Position numbers and translations under genes: made by a program. Below are positions 1 through 10,754 of a stretch of DNA of 64,000 nt, piece after piece. The notes beneath the pieces are model-generated. The model searched no databases. It had not been told where the DNA came from and saw only the letters and a list, made by a program, of their open reading frames with translations. Within the stretch, counting starts at the first letter, position 1, and every line of letters begins with the position of its first letter. Source of the stretch: Dugong dugon (Eukaryota; Chordata; Mammalia; Sirenia; Dugongidae); the NCBI GenBank assembly GCA_030035585.1, contig CM057465.1, positions 29,096,001 to 29,160,000 on the forward strand, written 5' to 3'.

Positions 1-372
1 GAGCAGGGAGGTAAATGGGAGAGAGTTCTTTTCCCTAAGTGGAGTGTTTATGATCCACGCCGTAAGCCAGACACAAGTACCTATCTTTCACCAGTCAAGG
101 GCTGCTTCTTACTGGTTCTGCATGATGTGTAGACTCTTTGTTGCTGGGTCTCTCCCAGTGCAGAAAACACCTCCCAAGTGCCACTGCTTGCCTGCCTCAT
201 CGCTAACCCCCAACCTGATCTGGGCTGAAGGGCTCAGGCTCTTGCCCGGTCAGTTCTTGCAAGTCCTCACTGCTTCCAAACCGTCTCTCCCTCCCCCTGC
301 CACTCAGTCTGATTCTTCAACTTTGGCTTTGATGTTCAGGGCTCCTAGATTGTCATGTATAATCGATTCACT
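1..372 (-). mobile_element. L1 5'UTR, left part of an L1 running off the window edge
   Basis: The reverse complement matches the 5'UTR of the forward L1 that begins near 11262, including the stretch around its positions 11360-11630. The element therefore lies on the minus strand and its body continues beyond base 1. It is interrupted after base 372 by another L1 and resumes at 2109. The open frame at 44-397 on the plus strand is only antisense 5'UTR. Identity to the other L1 is seen directly; the orientation and nesting follow from it. Confidence 0.85.
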
Positions 373-2108
373 GTTTTGTTTTGTTTTTTATAATTAATTA
401 ATTTATTTATTGTACTTCAGGTGAAGGCTTACACAACAAATAGTTTCTCATGAAACAGTAGTACACATGTTGTTTTATGACACTGGTTAACAACCCCACA
501 ACATATCAACCCTCTAACTTCTCAACAGTTTTTTTTTTTTTTTTTTTTGGTGAAAATACACATAGCCAAAGGTACACCATTTGAAAAATTTCCACATGCA
601 CAGTTCAGTGACATTGACTACGCTCTTCCAATTGTGCTGCTATTCTCACTTAAGATGAAGGCTTACAGAACAAAATAGTTTCTCGTTTAACAGTTACTAC
701 AAGTGTTGCCCTATGACAATGGTTAACAATCTCACAACACATCAACAATATCCTTACTCAACCTTGGGTTCCCTATCACCAGCTTTCCTGTCTCTTCTGC
801 CTTCTGGCCCTTGACCCTGGACTGCTAATCCTCATTAGTCCCATTTGGTTTTATGGGGCTGTCCAATCCCGGGCTGAAAGGTGAACCTCGGAAATGACTT
901 CACCACTGAGCTAAAAGGGTGTCTGGGAGAGATACTCTCAGGGTTTCTCCAGTCTCCTTTAGGCCAGTAAATCTGGTCTTTCTTTTTTTTTTTTTTTTGT
1001 GAGTTAGAATTATGCTCTACATCCTTCTCCAGCTCTGTCCAGAACCCTCTGTTGTGATCCTGGTCTGAACAGTCAGTGGTGGTAGCCGGGCACCATCTAG
1101 CTGTACTGAACTCAGTCCAGTGGAGGCCTTGGTAGCTGTGGACAATTAGTCCTTCAGACTAATGTTTTTCTTGTACCCTGTTCTCTTCATTTTCCCTTGC
1201 TTCTGAAGGGATGAGACCAGTAGAGTATCTTAGATGGCCACTCACAGCTTTTAAGAGCCCAGACACTACTCACCAAGGTAGAATGTAGATCATTGTCTTT
1301 ATAAGCTGTGTCATGCCAATTGAGCTAGATGTTCCCCAAGACCATGGTCCCCACAGCCCTCCGCCTAGCAATTCAGTCCCTCAGGGAGTTTGGATGTGTC
1401 TATGGGGCTTCCATGACCTTTCCTTGTACCGGTTGTGCTAGTTTCCCCTGTATTGTGTACTGTCTCACCCTTCACCCAAGATACCACTTATCTATTGCCT
1501 ATTTAATATTCCCCCCCGCCCCCAACACTGGTAACCAACAAAGATTGTTATATTTTGTGTGTGAACCTTTTCATGGGTTTTTACAATAGAGATCTCATAC
1601 AATATTTGTCCTTTTGTGATTGACTTATTTCACTTAGCATAATGTCCTCCAGTTTCATCCATGTTATGAGATGCTTCACAGATTCATTGTTGTTCTTTCT
1701 CATTGCATAGTACTCCATTGTGTGTATGTACCATAGTTTGTTTATCCATTCATCTGTTGATGGGCATCTAGGTTGTTAACATGGTTTTGCTATTGTGAAC
1801 AATGCTGCCATGAACATAGGTGTGCATATGTCTATTCGAGTGACGACTCTTATTTCTCTAGGATATATTCCTAGGAATGGGATTGCTGGATCAAATGGTA
1901 TGTTTATTTCTAGCTTTCTGAGGAAACGCCATATCATTTTCCAAAATGGTTTTATCATTTTGCATTCCCACCAGCAGTGTATAAGAGTTCTGATCTCCCC
2001 GCAGCCCCTCCAACATTTGTTATTTCCAGTGTTTTTGATTTGTGCCAGTAATGCCGGGGTGTCATGGTACCTCATTGTGGTTTTAATTTGCATTTCCCTA
2101 ATGGCTAG
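373..2108 (-). mobile_element. 5'-truncated L1 nested in an L1 5'UTR
   Basis: The T-rich left end (373-415) is the copied poly(A) tail. It is followed by an L1 3'UTR and then the C-terminal end of ORF2 (about 1600-2108), where the insertion is truncated. The target duplication TCGATTCACT is at 363-372 and 2109-2118. The 3'UTR is a patchwork: a terminal unit at about 404-530, an oligo(T) run at 531-548, a second module at 549-652, then a diverged copy of the terminal unit. The ORF2 remnant read on the minus strand (about 2162-1776) matches the C-terminal end seen in the other L1 copies and has no complete domain. Confidence 0.9.
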
Positions 2109-2187
2109 TCGATTCACTTGTTTTTTTCGGGTCTTTGTTGTAAGATGGAACACTGGAAGCATCTGACTACTCTGCTGTCTTGGCCCC
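2109..2187 (-). mobile_element. L1 extreme 5' end (right part of the split L1)
   Basis: This is the reverse complement of the first ~80 bases of the forward L1 at 11262. It ends in CTTGGCCCC, matching the GGGGCCAAG start of that copy. Together with 1-372 it shows that the left-edge L1 retains a complete 5' end. Confidence 0.85.
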
Positions 2188-2195
2188 GCCTCCTC

Positions 2196-2317
2196 AGAGG
2201 CTATAAATCTTTATGGAAGCAGACTTCCACATCTTTCTCTGACAGAGTGGCTGGTGGGTTCAAACTGCTGACCTATTGGTTATCAGCCAAGCCCATTAAC
2301 CACTGCACCATCAGGTA
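2196..2317 (-). mobile_element. AfroSINE-type SINE, head part
   Basis: It carries the reversed tRNA-like head typical of this SINE: a GGTGGGTTCAAACTGC core followed by a run ending in CCACTGCACCATCAGG. The internal segment CTTTATGGAAGCAGA places it in the same subfamily as the copy at 3119-4167. The RTE-like 3' tail is missing. Confidence 0.75.
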
Positions 2318-2439
2318 TCCTTCAACTAACATTCACAACAATCTTCAATTAAAAAAAAAAAATCTTGCTTATACTTTCTCTTCCAGCTACTATCCTTTCT
2401 TTTTCCTTTTGTTGTAGCAAAATTCTTTGAAAGAGTTGT

Positions 2440-3118
2440 CTAACAGTTGCTGTGTCTTGTTCCCCCTTTTCCATTCTGTCTTGAAATACACTCCAAAAGA
2501 ACTTTTATTCCCATCATTTTACCAAAAATTCTATCTTCCAGATCAACAGTCATCTGCATGTTAGTAAATTCAATGAGCACTTCCCATTACTCATCTATCT
2601 ATCATTAGCATTTTAAACTGTTGATCACTCCTTCTTGGAACATTTTCTTCCCAGGGCCTCTAGCATTTCTTCTTCTTCATCAACCATTTCTTTATAATGT
2701 TCTTTGCTGGTTTATACAGATCTTCAACTTCAAACTCAGTTCTCCGATACTAACTACCAAGAGGATGTTATTCAGTGTCATGACTTCAGATAATACTTAT
2801 ATCTTGATGGCTTTCAAATTTATGTCTCCATCTCTTACTGAACTTTAGCCTCTTGTAGGCAACTACTTACCAATAGACATTTTTAGTATGTCATGTCCTA
2901 AAGCTATCTTCCCAACCAACAATGCTCCTCCTCTAATCTTCCCCTTTTCAGTAGATGGTAATCTTTTCATTCCAGTTGCTAAGACAAATACATTCTCTTT
3001 CTCTTCTACCCCACAATCAATGCATCAGTAAATTCATTTAGGTCTACCTAATAATTATATCCAGAATCTGATAACTTTCCATCATGTCTGCTGGGCTACT
3101 ATACTTGTTGAAAGTGTC
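2440..3118 (+). repeat. Ancient L2-like interspersed repeat, first part
   Basis: The segment around 3010-3110, with its phrase about CCAGAATCTGATAACTT, resembles a very old mammalian interspersed repeat of L2 type. A co-linear continuation appears at 4168-4790 after the SINE and L1 insertions. It is heavily diverged with no usable reading frame. Family assignment is from memory and uncertain. Confidence 0.45.
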
Positions 3119-3205
3119 ATTGTTTTTGGGTGCCATTGAGTCAATTCTGACTCACAGTGACCCCCTGTGACAGAGTAGAACTGCCTCATAGGGTTTTCTT
3201 GGCTG
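3119..3205 (-). mobile_element. AfroSINE-type SINE, 3' part, split by an L1
   Basis: It starts with the reversed RTE-like tail (GAGTCAATTCTGACTCA) and the GACAGAGTAGAACTGCC block. It stops in CTTGGCTG, a word repeated at 4048 where the SINE resumes. That word is the probable target duplication of the L1 tail at 3206-4047. Confidence 0.8.
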
Positions 3206-4047
3206 CAATATTTTTAATTAATTTATTTAATTTTTGTTGCTGTTGTTGAGAATATACACTGCAGAACATACACCAATTCAACAATTTCTATATGTACAAT
3301 TCAGTAACATTGGTTACATCCTTCAAGTTGTACAATGATTCTTATCCTTTTTTTCTGAATTTTTCCTCCCCTGTTGACATAAATTCACCATCCCTTAAGT
3401 TTCCTATCTAATCTTTTGAATTGTTGTTGTTAATTTGATCCCATATATGTAGTTCTTAAAAGAGCACAATACTCAAATCAAACATTCTTTATCAGTTAAG
3501 TTAAACTATTGTTTAGTTAAAGAAGACTTTGGGGGATAATTTTGGTTTAAGACTTAAAGATTATCTGAATTTCATGAGAATTTTAATTTCTGTTCTGAAT
3601 TTTCCCCCTTTTGATCAGGATTCTGTTATAGAATCTTTGATCAAAACGTTCAGTAATAGTAACCAGGCACCATCCAGTTCTTCTGGTCTTATGGCAAAAG
3701 AGGCAATTGTTCTTGGAGGCAATTAGCCACACATTCTATTTCCACCTCCTGTTTCTGCCTCTCCTTCTTTCTCTGTTGCTCTTGGTGACTAGAGACCAAT
3801 TTTTGTAACTTAAATGGCTGCTTGCAAGCTTTTAAGACGCTAGGCACTATGCAATGAACTAGGAAGAAGAGTAGAAGCACTATACACAGTATTAGGCCAA
3901 TTAACTTGGCTGTCCCATGAAACCACGTCCCTAAGCCTCCAAACCAAAGAACCAAATCCCAAGCAGTGTTTGGGTATACATAAGCAACCTCAGCAGCTAC
4001 TCTTTGTTGTTGTAAATACATCTATCATATAACTTTTGCCAATTCAT
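3206..4047 (-). mobile_element. Older L1 3'UTR fragment inside a SINE
   Basis: It is a minus-strand L1 3' end of the same type as the one at 60358-61416: both share the TTGTTGAGAATAT start and the CCTTTTGATCAGGATTCT and CCCATGAAACCA blocks. CTTGGCTG/CTTGGCTA flank it. Small frames here (for example 3689-4021 minus) are untranslated-region noise. Confidence 0.8.
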
Positions 4048-4167
4048 CTTGGCTATGATCTTTATGGAAGCAGATCACCAGGTATTTTTTCTGCAGAGTA
4101 GCTGGGTGGGTTCAAACTGCCAGCCATTTTAGTTAGCAGCCAAGCTCTTAAATATTTCACCATCAGC
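4048..4167 (-). mobile_element. AfroSINE-type SINE, head part (continuation)
   Basis: This is the continuation of the SINE begun at 3119: CTTTATGGAAGCAGATCACC, then GGTGGGTTCAAACTGCC, then the reversed tRNA-like head ending in CACCATCAG. Confidence 0.8.
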
Positions 4168-4790
4168 TACAGTTATTTATTTCTTAATCTCTTTTCTCTG
4201 TCCATTTTTTTCTCTCCTACTGTCTTTTTTCAACACATCAGCCAAGGCTATTGTGTTGCAAGTTATGTCATTGTTTTGCACAAAATCTTCCAATGACTTC
4301 TCATCTCACGAGGAGTAAAAATCAAAGTTCTTACCATGATTCAAGGCCCTGAACTCTTACCTCTTCAGATTACCTCTTGAACTTCATCTCCTACCTCCTT
4401 CCCTCATCTTATTTTGCTGGATCGTCATTGGCTTCTATGTTATTATTTATACACACCACACACGTTCCTGGCACAGGACTTTTCCACTTTTTTTTCTCTG
4501 CGTGGAATGACTTTTTTCCCAGAATACCTACCTGACTTTTCTGTCACTTCTTTCAGATGGCGTCTTCTCAGTGAAGTCTTCCATGGTCACCTTTTCTAAA
4601 ATATTAACAGCCTCCCTATCCCCTTCACTTTCACACTCTATTCTTTTATTCTATATTATCTTTGTTTATCTAGCCCTCGGACAATTTAGATCTTTATTTA
4701 TTTGTTTATTATGCACTTTCTCCAGGTGAGTTTTATGAGGTCACAGCTTTTACTTTATATCCCTGGTACCAATAGTCTATGGTACTTATG
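4168..4790 (+). repeat. Ancient L2-like interspersed repeat, second part
   Basis: It contains the weakly conserved blocks typical of an old L2-like 3' half: CCAATGACTTCTCATCTCAC, GTGGAATGACTTTTTTCCC, then CTTCTCAGTGAAGTCTTCC. It follows on from 2440-3118. The 61-codon frame at 4414-4599 is not a gene. Confidence 0.5.
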
Positions 4791-4935
4791 AGATAGGTGC
4801 TGTTATTATCTTTTTTTTACTGATTAAACTCAGAGAGATTGAGTGCCTTGCTCAGTTGGCAAGTGGGACTTACTAGTAAGTGGGACTGAAGTACAGAAAG
4901 TTTGAGACTAGAACCTATGTTTTAACTCAGTGCTT
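4791..4935 (+). repeat. MIR SINE relic
   Basis: A core like that of MIR is visible: an oligo(T) then CTGATTAAACTCAGAGA, then TTGCTCAGTTGGCAAGTG. Diverged and incomplete. Confidence 0.55.
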
Positions 4936-7520
4936 TGAATAATCAGAATTTTCCTACATTCTAACCAGCTCTCAGAATCTGCCTGTTGCATTTTTAGTAA
5001 TTTCTGTTAAGCATGAAGCCTCTCCATGATATTCATTGTAGCCTGATTTTATTTATACATCTACATTCACAGAAGTAAAGGTCACAATGGGATGGCCGCC
5101 TGTCCCCAGAAACTCTTTCAGTTATCCCTCAGCAGTATTCCAATGTCTCTAGGGATGACTTTGCTACCAACACTAATAATTAAGAGTCAGCAAATTTCCA
5201 AGGCTATAGGGAAGATTCCCTTATCAGTTTTGCTCTTAAAAATAAGGGGTAATCCAATAATTGGAAACTACTATGATGTTTAATAGCATTTGAGACCTCA
5301 AGAGAAATCTAAGTAGAATCAAATGAATAAAAACTAGGAAAACTGATAAACCATCATCTTGCACTCTAGTTATAATGATTCCAGGGGAAGAAAATGGATC
5401 ACAAAATAATTGGAAACAAGCACAATTATCTACTTAATTTTAGTCATGAGTATGGTTAGCCAGATTTTTTTTAACTTAAATTATCTTAAAAGGCAGGCAT
5501 TCATTTGTTACTCTGCCACTTAACACTTTTTATGTATATCAACTTTCTTAGAGAATTAAAAGGTTATATTTCAAAAAGCTAATATATGTAGTTTAATCTT
5601 AAAAAGTAAGCACCATTTTTCATATGTGTATACAAATAGCAAAAGTAAGTAAGCATGTCTATGTTACTACATATCTAAGAATCAATATTATTCATGGAAA
5701 AAGCCACTTAAATTTTACTTCCCTGCTTATACAACTGAAGTTAAGCTGCATTTAAATTGCAAAGTTACAGAATTCTGAGTTACTTTTTCTGTGACAATAA
5801 ATCTAAAGTTCCATTCACTTAAATTTATATAATTCTGTGAGTTGATAACAAGATTTGAACAAAATGAATCACATGAATAAGAAAATTTTTATACCTATCA
5901 CCACCATCTGTCCCTCCTGTCCTGCACTTTAACAAACAGCTACAAAATGGTCTCCATTTTTAAAATGAATTATAACTATCATTACAATGTATGTTTTCAG
6001 CTAAACACATCTTTGAACAATTCCTTGGATATTCAAAAGGGAATAAAAGTAACATAGCGTTTGTAATTCATGTACCATATTCTTTACGTATAGCAATTCC
6101 CATGCCTTGGAACATAAAACAGTGAGACAAATTCCAGTCAGGAAATGAACTCAGTTTACAGAATATATGGAGCACATTTCAAGTAGGTTTCTCAGAAATG
6201 CAATCAGAATGTACTATTGCTATTAAAATTGAGATGCAAAATTATCTTTACAAGTTATTTTCCTTTTAATAGTTAACATATTTTTATTTATTTGTAAATC
6301 TATAGTTATCAATAAAAAAATCCTATCTATTTACAAAGAAATTTTTGAAGATGAAAATTTCAGATTTATTTTTATCTTATCTGTACACATATGTATAAAG
6401 ATGCAGAGATAATCTGCTCTAAGAATAAGAAAAGTTAATTTTGAAAATTATTGGACCATTTTTTGTGTTCTGATGCTGCAATATCATTTAAAGAATTACC
6501 CCCATTTGTAACAATGTAATTGCTCACTTGAGGTACTGTGGTCAGCCAGGGGATATAAGCTATCTGAACATTTGTGTTTTCAAAAAATATTCTATCTCAC
6601 TGCAGTGAAATCTGCATCCATTACAAGGCTAGCCAAAAAATACATACTACCTGCTATTTAAGAAGCATAAATTGTTTTTCCATGCTATTCTATGAAAAAT
6701 AGACAAGCAAAAAGAAGACAAAGCAGATGAACTATGAAAAACAGATTAATTGAGTTCGTAACATAAAAGCAAATTCAAATCATCTATGAAAAGTGAATGT
6801 GAATAGTCTTTTCACTTTAGTTTATAAATGAAGGAGAGATGACTTTTTCATATTCAAATACAACAGCCAAACCGAGAAGATTCTACGTGAGTAAAAACCC
6901 TTTTATCATTTCCAATATTATGATTAGAGAAAAACAGATTTTACAAAACCATTATGTGTTTCTTGGCTAAGCAATAGAAATATAATTTATTTCTGACCCA
7001 CTTCAAATCTAAGCAGTTTTACTTAATAACATAAATTTCTTTTCAATTAATTGTCTAGAATTATTTTTAAGGCTGTGTTAAAGAACCTCTGATTTAGTTC
7101 AAACTATATTTTTATTGATCTTAAACCCTTTATTTGAAGAGTATAAAACAGTAATCGACTAAATAATAACTTTTTGGCTTTTATAAAAGAAAAGTCTGGC
7201 CTCTACAAAGTAATTTAATAACAAATTAGTTTATATACATTTAAAAAGTTTTTATAGCACTTTCTCATGTATTGTTCCATTTGATCTATGAGAAACTGAG
7301 TGCTGGTGTCTTCATGTAAGAAAGCATGGTAAGAAGTATTCTGGTGAGTCAAGAAAGCAAAACAATGGATCAGCCTTTGTTCTTCACGGGCAGCCCATTG
7401 GAAGGATGGAAGGACTATTATCAAAGCAAGTTAATGAGCACATCAGGGTAAGACCAGTTGTAGCGTGGAGAAATGAGAACACACAAGTCCAGGGAGGTAC
7501 TGGTGTCAGTATATCCAAGT
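4936..7520. other. Unique AT-rich DNA, no gene seen
   Basis: About 2.6 kb without a recognisable transposon, RNA gene or coding frame beyond 70 codons. The frames at 5092-5283 and 7215-7424 have no recognisable domain or codon signal. A 6540-6560 GGATATAAGC box is a single match to a TATA-like motif and is not evidence of a promoter. Whether this single-copy DNA is conserved cannot be told from one sequence. Confidence 0.6.
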
Positions 7521-7524
7521 GGAC

Positions 7525-7776
7525 AAGGCCATGGGCTTTAATGTCAAGCAATTCTGGGTTTAAGTTCTCGGTTCACCTCTCAACAGCTGTAAGAACTTCA
7601 AGCCTCAGTTTCCTTCTCTGTAAAATGGGCTTAAATATTGTATTCAAGTCACAGAGCTGTTGAAAGTGTTACATGAGATTGAATGTGTTAAGAAACTATC
7701 ACCATCTCTGGTACAGAGAAAACACTGGATGCATGCTTGTGGTTGTTATTATTATGTCATCATCATCATCATCATA
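7525..7776 (+). repeat. MIR relic ending in a (CAT)n microsatellite
   Basis: It has the MIR-like order: TCTGGGTTTAAGTTC, then CAGTTTCCTTCTCTGTAAAATGGG, then TACAGAG. The 3' end runs into a pure TCA/CAT repeat at about 7757-7776. Confidence 0.65.
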
Positions 7777-8309
7777 GAATGAGAAAAAAGGTCAAGAAGC
7801 AGAGAATGTGAGCAATGGAATGAAACAGTGTCAAAACAGAGCAGTTCAGGAAGCTAAGTTGGAGAATCCTAGGCATGAAGCAGATGTTTTCTGTCATGGA
7901 GACTTCAGCATGTGCTGCCAGAGTGGGGCAGCTCCTTACAGGTACTGCTTCAGGCTGTAAAGGAATCAGGATGGATACACATAGCCCCAAACTGTCATCT
8001 GCACGACCCAACTTAAATTGGTCATTAAATAGAAACCTTTTTCAGTCATGTGCTGACTCTAACTGGGTCAGAAAAGCATGTGTTATCTAGATCCTGGCCA
8101 AAAACATGACATTATCAAAACACTGCGTTAAATTGCAAGGCATAGGAAAGAATGATGAAGAGACAACAGAACTTTTTTTTTTTTTTCTAACTGTATAGCA
8201 ATCCAGCCTACATTCTTCTATTACAGTTATACTATAAACAGCGTATTTAGAATCTCCGAGAAGTAGGTACGTGAGAATCAATTAAGGAAACCCATCACAC
8301 AAAATCAAA

Positions 8310-8452
8310 TGCATATATATTTATTTGTTTTATTTTATTATATTATTTTGTATATTATATATAATAAAATAAAACAAATAGGTTTGTTTTATTTTATATG
8401 TATATATAATAAAACAAATAAATTTATATGTTTATATAAAACAAATAGGGGC
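8310..8452. repeat. AT-rich palindromic repeat
   Basis: A perfect 22-bp inverted repeat occupies 8322-8343 and 8359-8380 with a 15-base loop. Related TTTGTTTTATTTTATAT and ATAATAAAACAAA words repeat through 8450, so several alternative hairpins are possible. It sits just 5' of the forward L1 tail. Confidence 0.8.
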
Positions 8453-8454
8453 TA

Positions 8455-8980
8455 CAAATAGAGGCTCCTTAAACATAAACAATCACCTCATGGGATTAGT
8501 TTTCTTAGTTTGAAGACTTAGGGATATAGTCTTATAGTACAATTTGGTCAGTTGGCATAATATAATTCATAAAGTTTATGTTCTATGTCCTAGTTTGGTG
8601 AGTAGCATCTGGGGTCTTAATAGCTTGAGAGTAGCCATCTAAGATACAACTGTTGGTCTGGAGCAAAAGAGAAAGAAGGAAACCCAAGAATCAGAGAAGT
8701 ATCTGGTCTACAGGACTAATTAATTGTCTTCATGAACCATGACCTCCTCTACCTTGAGACCAGAAGAACTAGATGGTGCCTGGTACCGATACCGAACTTT
8801 CTGATCAGAGTCATAGTAGATGGATCCTGACAGAAAGGGAGAAAAATGTGGAACAGAACTTCAAATTCTCTAAGAACCCAGTCTTACTGGGCCCTATGAG
8901 ATTGGAGGAATCTCAGAGAATATTGCCCTAGATATTCTTTAAACCTTGAACAAAACTATCCCCTTTTAACTAAATGTTTT
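8455..8980 (+). mobile_element. L1 3'UTR fragment, left part
   Basis: It matches the 3'UTR of the forward L1 at 18650-19060 in order: a GTTTGGTGAG/CTTTGGTGAG block, GTCTGGGGTCTTAA/GGGGTCTTAA, GACCAGAAGAACTAGATGG and then the decayed tail. It is 5'-truncated and is interrupted by a SINE at 8981. Confidence 0.85.
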
Positions 8981-9137
8981 GTTGTGTTAGATGCCATCAA
9001 GTCGGTTCCAACTCATAGCTACCCTATAGGCCAGAGTAGAACTGCCCCATAGAGTTTCCAGGGAGTAGCTGGTGGATTTGAACTGCCAACCTCTTGGTTA
9101 GCAGCTGAGCTCTTAACCATTATGCCACCAAGTCTCC
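8981..9137 (-). mobile_element. AfroSINE inserted in an L1 3'UTR
   Basis: This is a nearly complete reversed AfroSINE. The RTE-like tail comes first (AAGTCGGTTCCAACTCATAG), then the GGCCAGAGTAGAACTGCC and GGTGGATTTGAACTGCC blocks, and the tRNA-like head ends in CCACCAAGTCTCC. A CCTTTTAAC-containing word flanks both sides, with one mismatch in its extension, which fits an aged target duplication. Confidence 0.9.
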
Positions 9138-9632
9138 TTTAACAAAATAGTCACCTTTAAAGTAAATAGCAGGTGAAATAAAAAAGTACAGTGTCACCCT
9201 TGATGTTTAATGAGAAGTTAATTTACTCTGTAAACCATCTAAAGCACAATTGAAAAAAAAAGAATTGTTCTTAATGTAATCAATGCCATATGTAGAAATG
9301 GTTGATTGGTATTTGTTCTCTGTATATATTCTCAGCAACAACAACAACAAAAAGGAGTGTCACCCTTGAGTACAGTGCTCTTTTAAAAATTAACTATACG
9401 AGACCAAATGGTAAACAGTTACTCCAAAGCATGGATGAGAAGGCTGAGGGGCAATGAGACAAAGTTAATGGGAATGGAAAAACTAGAATGGAAATAATAA
9501 GAATGTTGACACAATGTGGAGAATGTAACCAATGTCACTGAACAAAGCGTAGAAATTGTAGATTGGGAGCCTGTTTTGCTGTGTGTATTTTTACCAAAAC
9601 TACAATAAAATATTAAAAAAAAAAAAAAAAAA
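9138..9632 (+). mobile_element. L1 3'UTR fragment, right part, with poly(A)
   Basis: It resumes the L1 3'UTR after the SINE and ends with an AATAAA-like signal and an A-rich tail at about 9606-9632. It includes the conserved GATGAGAAGGCTGAGGG region seen in the other L1 tails (for example 19206-19230). Confidence 0.85.
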
Positions 9633-9885
9633 ACATCAAATAAAAAGAAGATCCATTATTAACATGCTCAGGGATGTAACAAGTATTAAAGCTATATGGG
9701 TTGTCTTAAAACTTTCCTAAGAAGTAGTGATTAGAAGTGAGACTGGTAGCAGCAGTTTAACTACGGGTTTGCTCTCTTGTGAGGCCACATGGGGACAGTG
9801 CTAGGTGTGTGGGTAGAGAAAAGTGTTGTAAAAAAGCTTTCTATTATTGTTCCTAACAATATGGCATGGCTATTAGATGCTAGAG

Positions 9886-10028
9886 CACTGGTGGTGCAGT
9901 GGTTGATACAGCTGCTAACCAAAATGTTGGCAGTTCAAATCGACCAGTCACTCCTTGGAAACCTGCGTGGCAGTTCTAATCTGTCGTCTAGGGTCCCATG
10001 GGTCAGAAACGACTCGATGGCAACGGGT
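9886..10028 (+). mobile_element. Young AfroSINE with perfect target duplication
   Basis: A full-length forward AfroSINE. It starts with a tRNA-like head in which an A-box-like TGGTGCAGTGG and a B-box-like GTTCAAATC are visible, so it is of RNA polymerase III type. It ends in the RTE-like tail GACTCGATGGCAACGGGT with no poly(A). Identical 15-bp copies of TATTAGATGCTAGAG stand at 9871-9885 and 10029-10043. The perfect duplication suggests a comparatively recent insertion; the tail suggests mobilisation by an RTE enzyme rather than L1. Confidence 0.95.
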
Positions 10029-10089
10029 TATTAGATGCTAGAGATAAAAAGTTGCAGGAAATAGAGTGGTCTTTTTAAAAAATTAGTAA

Positions 10090-10445
10090 AATAATGTCAT
10101 TTTTCTGCTCAAAAACCTTTCAATGGCTTCTTCCTTCTTTCACTTAAAAATAAAATTCAACTCCTTACAATGGCCTGAATGATCTTAATTAAACCTGGTT
10201 TACTTACCTGACCTCATCTTTTACAGATTGTATCATGTCTGGCTCCTTTTCAATCTTCAGGTCTCAGCTCAAATTTCACTTCTTTGGGAAATTCTCTCCT
10301 TCCCAGTCACTCTCCATCATGTCACCCTATTTATTTCCTTTATAGTACAGATCATTGTTGAAAATCATATTATTTGCTGACTTGTTTTTCTTTTCTTCTC
10401 TTCTCTAACTCACAGGTAAGCCCCATGAAGGCAGGGATATTTCTT
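10090..10445 (+). repeat. Ancient L2-like repeat
   Basis: It is co-linear with the repeats at 4168-4790 and 51645-52470: CCTTTCAATGGCTTC, ACAATGGCCTGAATGATC, TCAGCTCAAATTTCACTTC, then GCCCCATGAAGGCAGGGAT. No open frame. Confidence 0.55.
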
Positions 10446-10754
10446 CTTATATTGACTACAATTTCTACAACTTTTTAATTACCTTTTAAATAATATGTAA
10501 GAATGATATTCAAAATATTTAAAAAGCCAGTATGACATAATCTCTGGCCAATCAGAAATACCATACTGATTGAGGAGGGTGTTGGAGGCCCCTGCTGGTT
10601 CAGGTGGTAATTCTTTAGTTGATGGATTGTGGGGATGTTCATAGAACCAAGAGCAATAATAGCCTGGGTTGTTGGGTGGTAGGAGAAGGGCACTCAGAAG
10701 CTTGGGCAGAGGCTATTTCCAAACTGGTAAGAAGTATTTGATATTTTAATAACC
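10446..10754. other. Short unique stretch
   Basis: No repeat or gene recognised. The 72-codon minus-strand frame at 10475-10693 has no family features. Confidence 0.5.

Noticed and set aside
44..397. 117-codon plus-strand frame
   Set aside because: It is antisense to an L1 5'UTR and crosses the junction of two elements.
6545..6560. TATA-like box
   Set aside because: A single short match in AT-rich DNA with no downstream gene.
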